A stretch of 64,000 nt of DNA, from the NCBI RefSeq assembly GCF_003268775.1, contig NZ_QLSU01000003.1, forward strand, positions 414,248-478,247, read 5' to 3'. The DNA is from Paraburkholderia unamae (lineage in GTDB: Bacteria; Pseudomonadota; Gammaproteobacteria; Burkholderiales; Burkholderiaceae). Both the position numbers and the translations under genes were made by a program. Below are positions 61,963-64,000 of this stretch, piece after piece (positions within the stretch are counted from its first letter, which is position 1; each line of letters opens with the position of its first letter). Below the pieces are notes generated by a model that was not told the origin of the DNA, did not search any database, and was given only the letters and a program-made list of their open reading frames with translations.

Positions 61963-64000
61963 ATGCGACTATCCGTTCAAGTGGTACTGGGCGCGCTCGT
62001 CGCCGGATTGCTGCTGGGCACGAGCATTCTCGCGGCGAACGAGTCAGCAGTGGCGGCTACGCCGGGCGCGAAAGCGGCGCCGGCAGCAAGCGCCGTTCCT
62101 GCTTCCGCGCCCACCGCGGCTTCAGCTGCCGTCAGCGGGCCGGCTGTCATCCAGACAGCGCCCGGCGCGGTGCTGCCCGAAGCCGCCGCACCGGCGCCGA
62201 TCGGCGAAACGCGCACGCGCACCTTCACGCTGCGCGAGATGGGTGCGTACGGGCCGATCGCGCTGCGCGGCCTCGACCCGACCGCGAGCATGAATGTCGA
62301 CGTGCGCACCGACGAGGTCGTGACCGGCGCGAAGCTCAAGCTCGTCTACACCTACTCGCCGTCGCTGATCTGGGCGCTTTCGCATCTCAAGGTGTTCGTC
62401 AACGGCGAAGTCGTCGCGACCATTCCGCTCGTGAAAGAGACGGCCGGTCAGCTCGTCACGAGCGAGATCAACCTCGACCCGCGCCTCTTCACGGACTTCA
62501 ACCGCATCAGCGTGCAGATGATCGCGCACTACACGATCGATCATTGCGAGGACGCCTATCACTCCAGCCTGTGGGCCGATGTGAGCCCGGAAACGTCGCT
62601 CACACTCACGACTTCCGGCATCGTGCTGCCCGACAGTCTCGCGCTGCTGCCGGTGCCGTTTTTCGACCGCCACGACAACCGCCTCGTGCGCGTGCCCTTC
62701 GTACTCGCGGGCAACGCGGGCGTGCCCGTGCTGCGCGCGGCCGGCATGGTGTCCTCCTGGCTCGGCGCGCTCGCGAGCTATCGCGGCTCGCGCTTCCCGG
62801 TCACGCGCACCGCGCCGGCCGACGCCAACGCCATCGCGCTCGTGCTGCCCGACCAGGTGCCCGAAGGGCTCAAGCTGCCGGAGATCAAGGGCCCCACCAT
62901 CACGGTGATGCCCAACCCGGCCGCCGACCCGCAATCGGGCCGCAAGCTGCTGGTGCTCGCGGGCCGCACGCCCGACGAGCTGCAAAACGCCGCGTATGCG
63001 CTCGTGCTCGGCCAGGCCGGCATGGCCGGCAGCAGCGTGATGGTGCAGTCGATCGATCTCGGCCCGGCCCGCAAACCCTACGACGCGCCGAACTGGGTGC
63101 CGACCGATCGCCCCGTGCTGTTCCGCGAACTCGTGAGCGACCCGCAGCAACTCCAGGTGTCGGGCTACAACCCGCCTGCGATCCGCGTGAACCTGCGCGT
63201 GCCCGCCGACCTCTACGCCTGGGCGCGGGGCAACGTGCCGCTCGATATCCGCTATCGCTATACCGCGCCTTCCGCATGGAACGACTCGGTGCTCAACGTG
63301 AGCATCAACGACCAGCTCGTGCGCTCGCAGCGCCTGCGGCCCGTCACGCGCGCCTCCGACGAAGCGCGCATCAACGTGCCGCTGCTCTCGGGCTCGGACA
63401 CGCGCGCTTCCACCAATCTGGAGATTCCCGCGTTCCGCGTGGGCAGCGACAACCAGTTCCAGTTCCAGTTTCATATCGATTCGCAGAAGACGGGCCTGTG
63501 CACCTCCACCGCCGCCGACGTCGCGCGCGCGGCCGTCGACCCCGACTCGGTGATCGACTTCAGCGGCTTCGCGCACTACACGGCGCTGCCCAATCTCGCC
63601 TACTTCGCCAACAGCGGCTATCCGTTCACGCGCATGGCCGACCTTTCGAACACGGCCATCGTGATTCCCGACGCGCCCGACACGCACGACCAGGAGGCCG
63701 TGCTCACGATGCTCGGCCACATGGGCCAGTGGACCGGCCTGCCCTCGCTGCGCATGACCATCGTGCCCGCAAGCCAGGTGGACACGGTGCGCGATCGCGA
63801 TCTGTTCGTGATCGGCTCGGGGTCCGCCGCGCAGTTGCTGGAGAAGTGGGGCAAGAGCCTGCCGCTGCTGATCGAGCGCGGCCGGACCGAAGTGACCACG
63901 CGCGACCAGCGCAGCGGCTGGCCCGGCTGGCGCGGCGGCACCGACGACGAGGATCTCACGCCCTCGGGCCGCTCGATCGTCACGCTCGGCGGCCCGATGG
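61963..64000 (+). CDS. bcsB: cellulose synthase periplasmic subunit BcsB, 3' end beyond window
   Basis: About 679 residues visible. N-terminal signal segment (LSVQVVLGALVAGLLLGTSILAA), a low-complexity Ala-rich linker, then BcsB features: RTFTLREMGAYGPIALRG, VNGEVVATIPL, FNRISVQMIAHYT-IDHCEDAYHSSLWADVS, and a repeat of the carbohydrate-binding plus ferredoxin-like domain pattern later. BcsB sits in the periplasm, anchored to the inner membrane, and guides nascent cellulose from BcsA. Absence of bcsA immediately upstream on this strand is unusual, since BcsA usually precedes BcsB. The ATG has a weak ribosome site. Confidence 0.93.
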   Translation, partial: MRLSVQVVLGALVAGLLLGTSILAANESAVAATPGAKAAPAASAVPASAPTAASAAVSGPAVIQTAPGAVLPEAAAPAPIGETRTRTFTLREMGAYGPIALRGLDPTASMNVDVRTDEVVTGAKLKLVYTYSPSLIWALSHLKVFVNGEVVATIPLVKETAGQLVTSEINLDPRLFTDFNRISVQMIAHYTIDHCEDAYHSSLWADVSPETSLTLTTSGIVLPDSLALLPVPFFDRHDNRLVRVPFVLAGNAGVPVLRAAGMVSSWLGALASYRGSRFPVTRTAPADANAIALVLPDQVPEGLKLPEIKGPTITVMPNPAADPQSGRKLLVLAGRTPDELQNAAYALVLGQAGMAGSSVMVQSIDLGPARKPYDAPNWVPTDRPVLFRELVSDPQQLQVSGYNPPAIRVNLRVPADLYAWARGNVPLDIRYRYTAPSAWNDSVLNVSINDQLVRSQRLRPVTRASDEARINVPLLSGSDTRASTNLEIPAFRVGSDNQFQFQFHIDSQKTGLCTSTAADVARAAVDPDSVIDFSGFAHYTALPNLAYFANSGYPFTRMADLSNTAIVIPDAPDTHDQEAVLTMLGHMGQWTGLPSLRMTIVPASQVDTVRDRDLFVIGSGSAAQLLEKWGKSLPLLIERGRTEVTTRDQRSGWPGWRGGTDDEDLTPSGRSIVTLGGPM

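Noticed and set aside
62122..63720. 532-codon open frame opposite bcsB
   Set aside because: Shadow of bcsB, whose plus-strand frame is continuous to the window edge with recognisable domains.

Overview
The window is 64 kb of high-GC, gene-dense DNA with many overlapping stop/start codons and strong GGAG-type ribosome binding sites. Its protein families (aryl-polyene lipid pigment genes, fused indolepyruvate ferredoxin oxidoreductase, Burkholderia-type porin, many aromatic-catabolic operons, bcsB) suggest a Burkholderiaceae chromosome, most like Paraburkholderia or Caballeronia. This is inferred from gene content only. I see no rRNA, tRNA, CRISPR array, insertion sequence or phage gene.

Region 1 (1-11.5 kb) is part of an aryl-polyene (APE/flexirubin-like) pigment cluster. 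A leftward operon encodes a COG4648 membrane protein, an AMP-ligase/dehydratase fusion, a lysophospholipid-type acyltransferase, a LolA-like carrier, an RND/MMPL exporter, a NodB deacetylase and a ketosynthase cut by the left edge. Divergent genes encode an acyl carrier protein, a FabG-like reductase and a glycosyltransferase. Three 14-bp direct repeats lie between the two halves.

Region 2 (11.5-30 kb) is mixed: indolepyruvate ferredoxin oxidoreductase, a lipoprotein, an anion module (HPP-CBS protein, MarR regulator, ClC-CBS channel) sharing one operator, an ECF41 sigma factor operon with its own recognisable promoter, a zinc alcohol dehydrogenase, a SulP transporter, the NasT/NasS nitrate-sensing pair, a VapBC toxin-antitoxin pair and an LhgO-like oxidoreductase.

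Region 3 (29.5-61.4 kb) is almost entirely aromatic catabolism. (a) A protocatechuate/gallate 4,5-cleavage set: porin, ligA-ligB, GntR and double-HTH LysR regulators, and galB plus the CHA aldolase. (b) A TonB receptor with a Fur-box-like site, an O-methyltransferase and a TetR regulator. (c) A three-component Rieske oxygenase operon. (d) A fumarylacetoacetase - homogentisate dioxygenase - two flavin hydroxylases operon, divergent from an IclR regulator. (e) A type I extradiol dioxygenase - aldehyde dehydrogenase - hydrolase operon divergent from a LysR regulator. (f) A second leftward group of MFS transporter, dienelactone hydrolase, MarR, then DUF3500 (His-rich tail), an SDR with a degenerate active site, a SnoaL-like protein and a second FAH-family enzyme. 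Groups (e) and (f) resemble a rebuilt homoprotocatechuate pathway with several unassigned steps, and are the best candidates for an undescribed pathway.

Region 4 (61.4-64 kb) is the start of bcsB, the cellulose synthase periplasmic subunit, which runs off the right edge.
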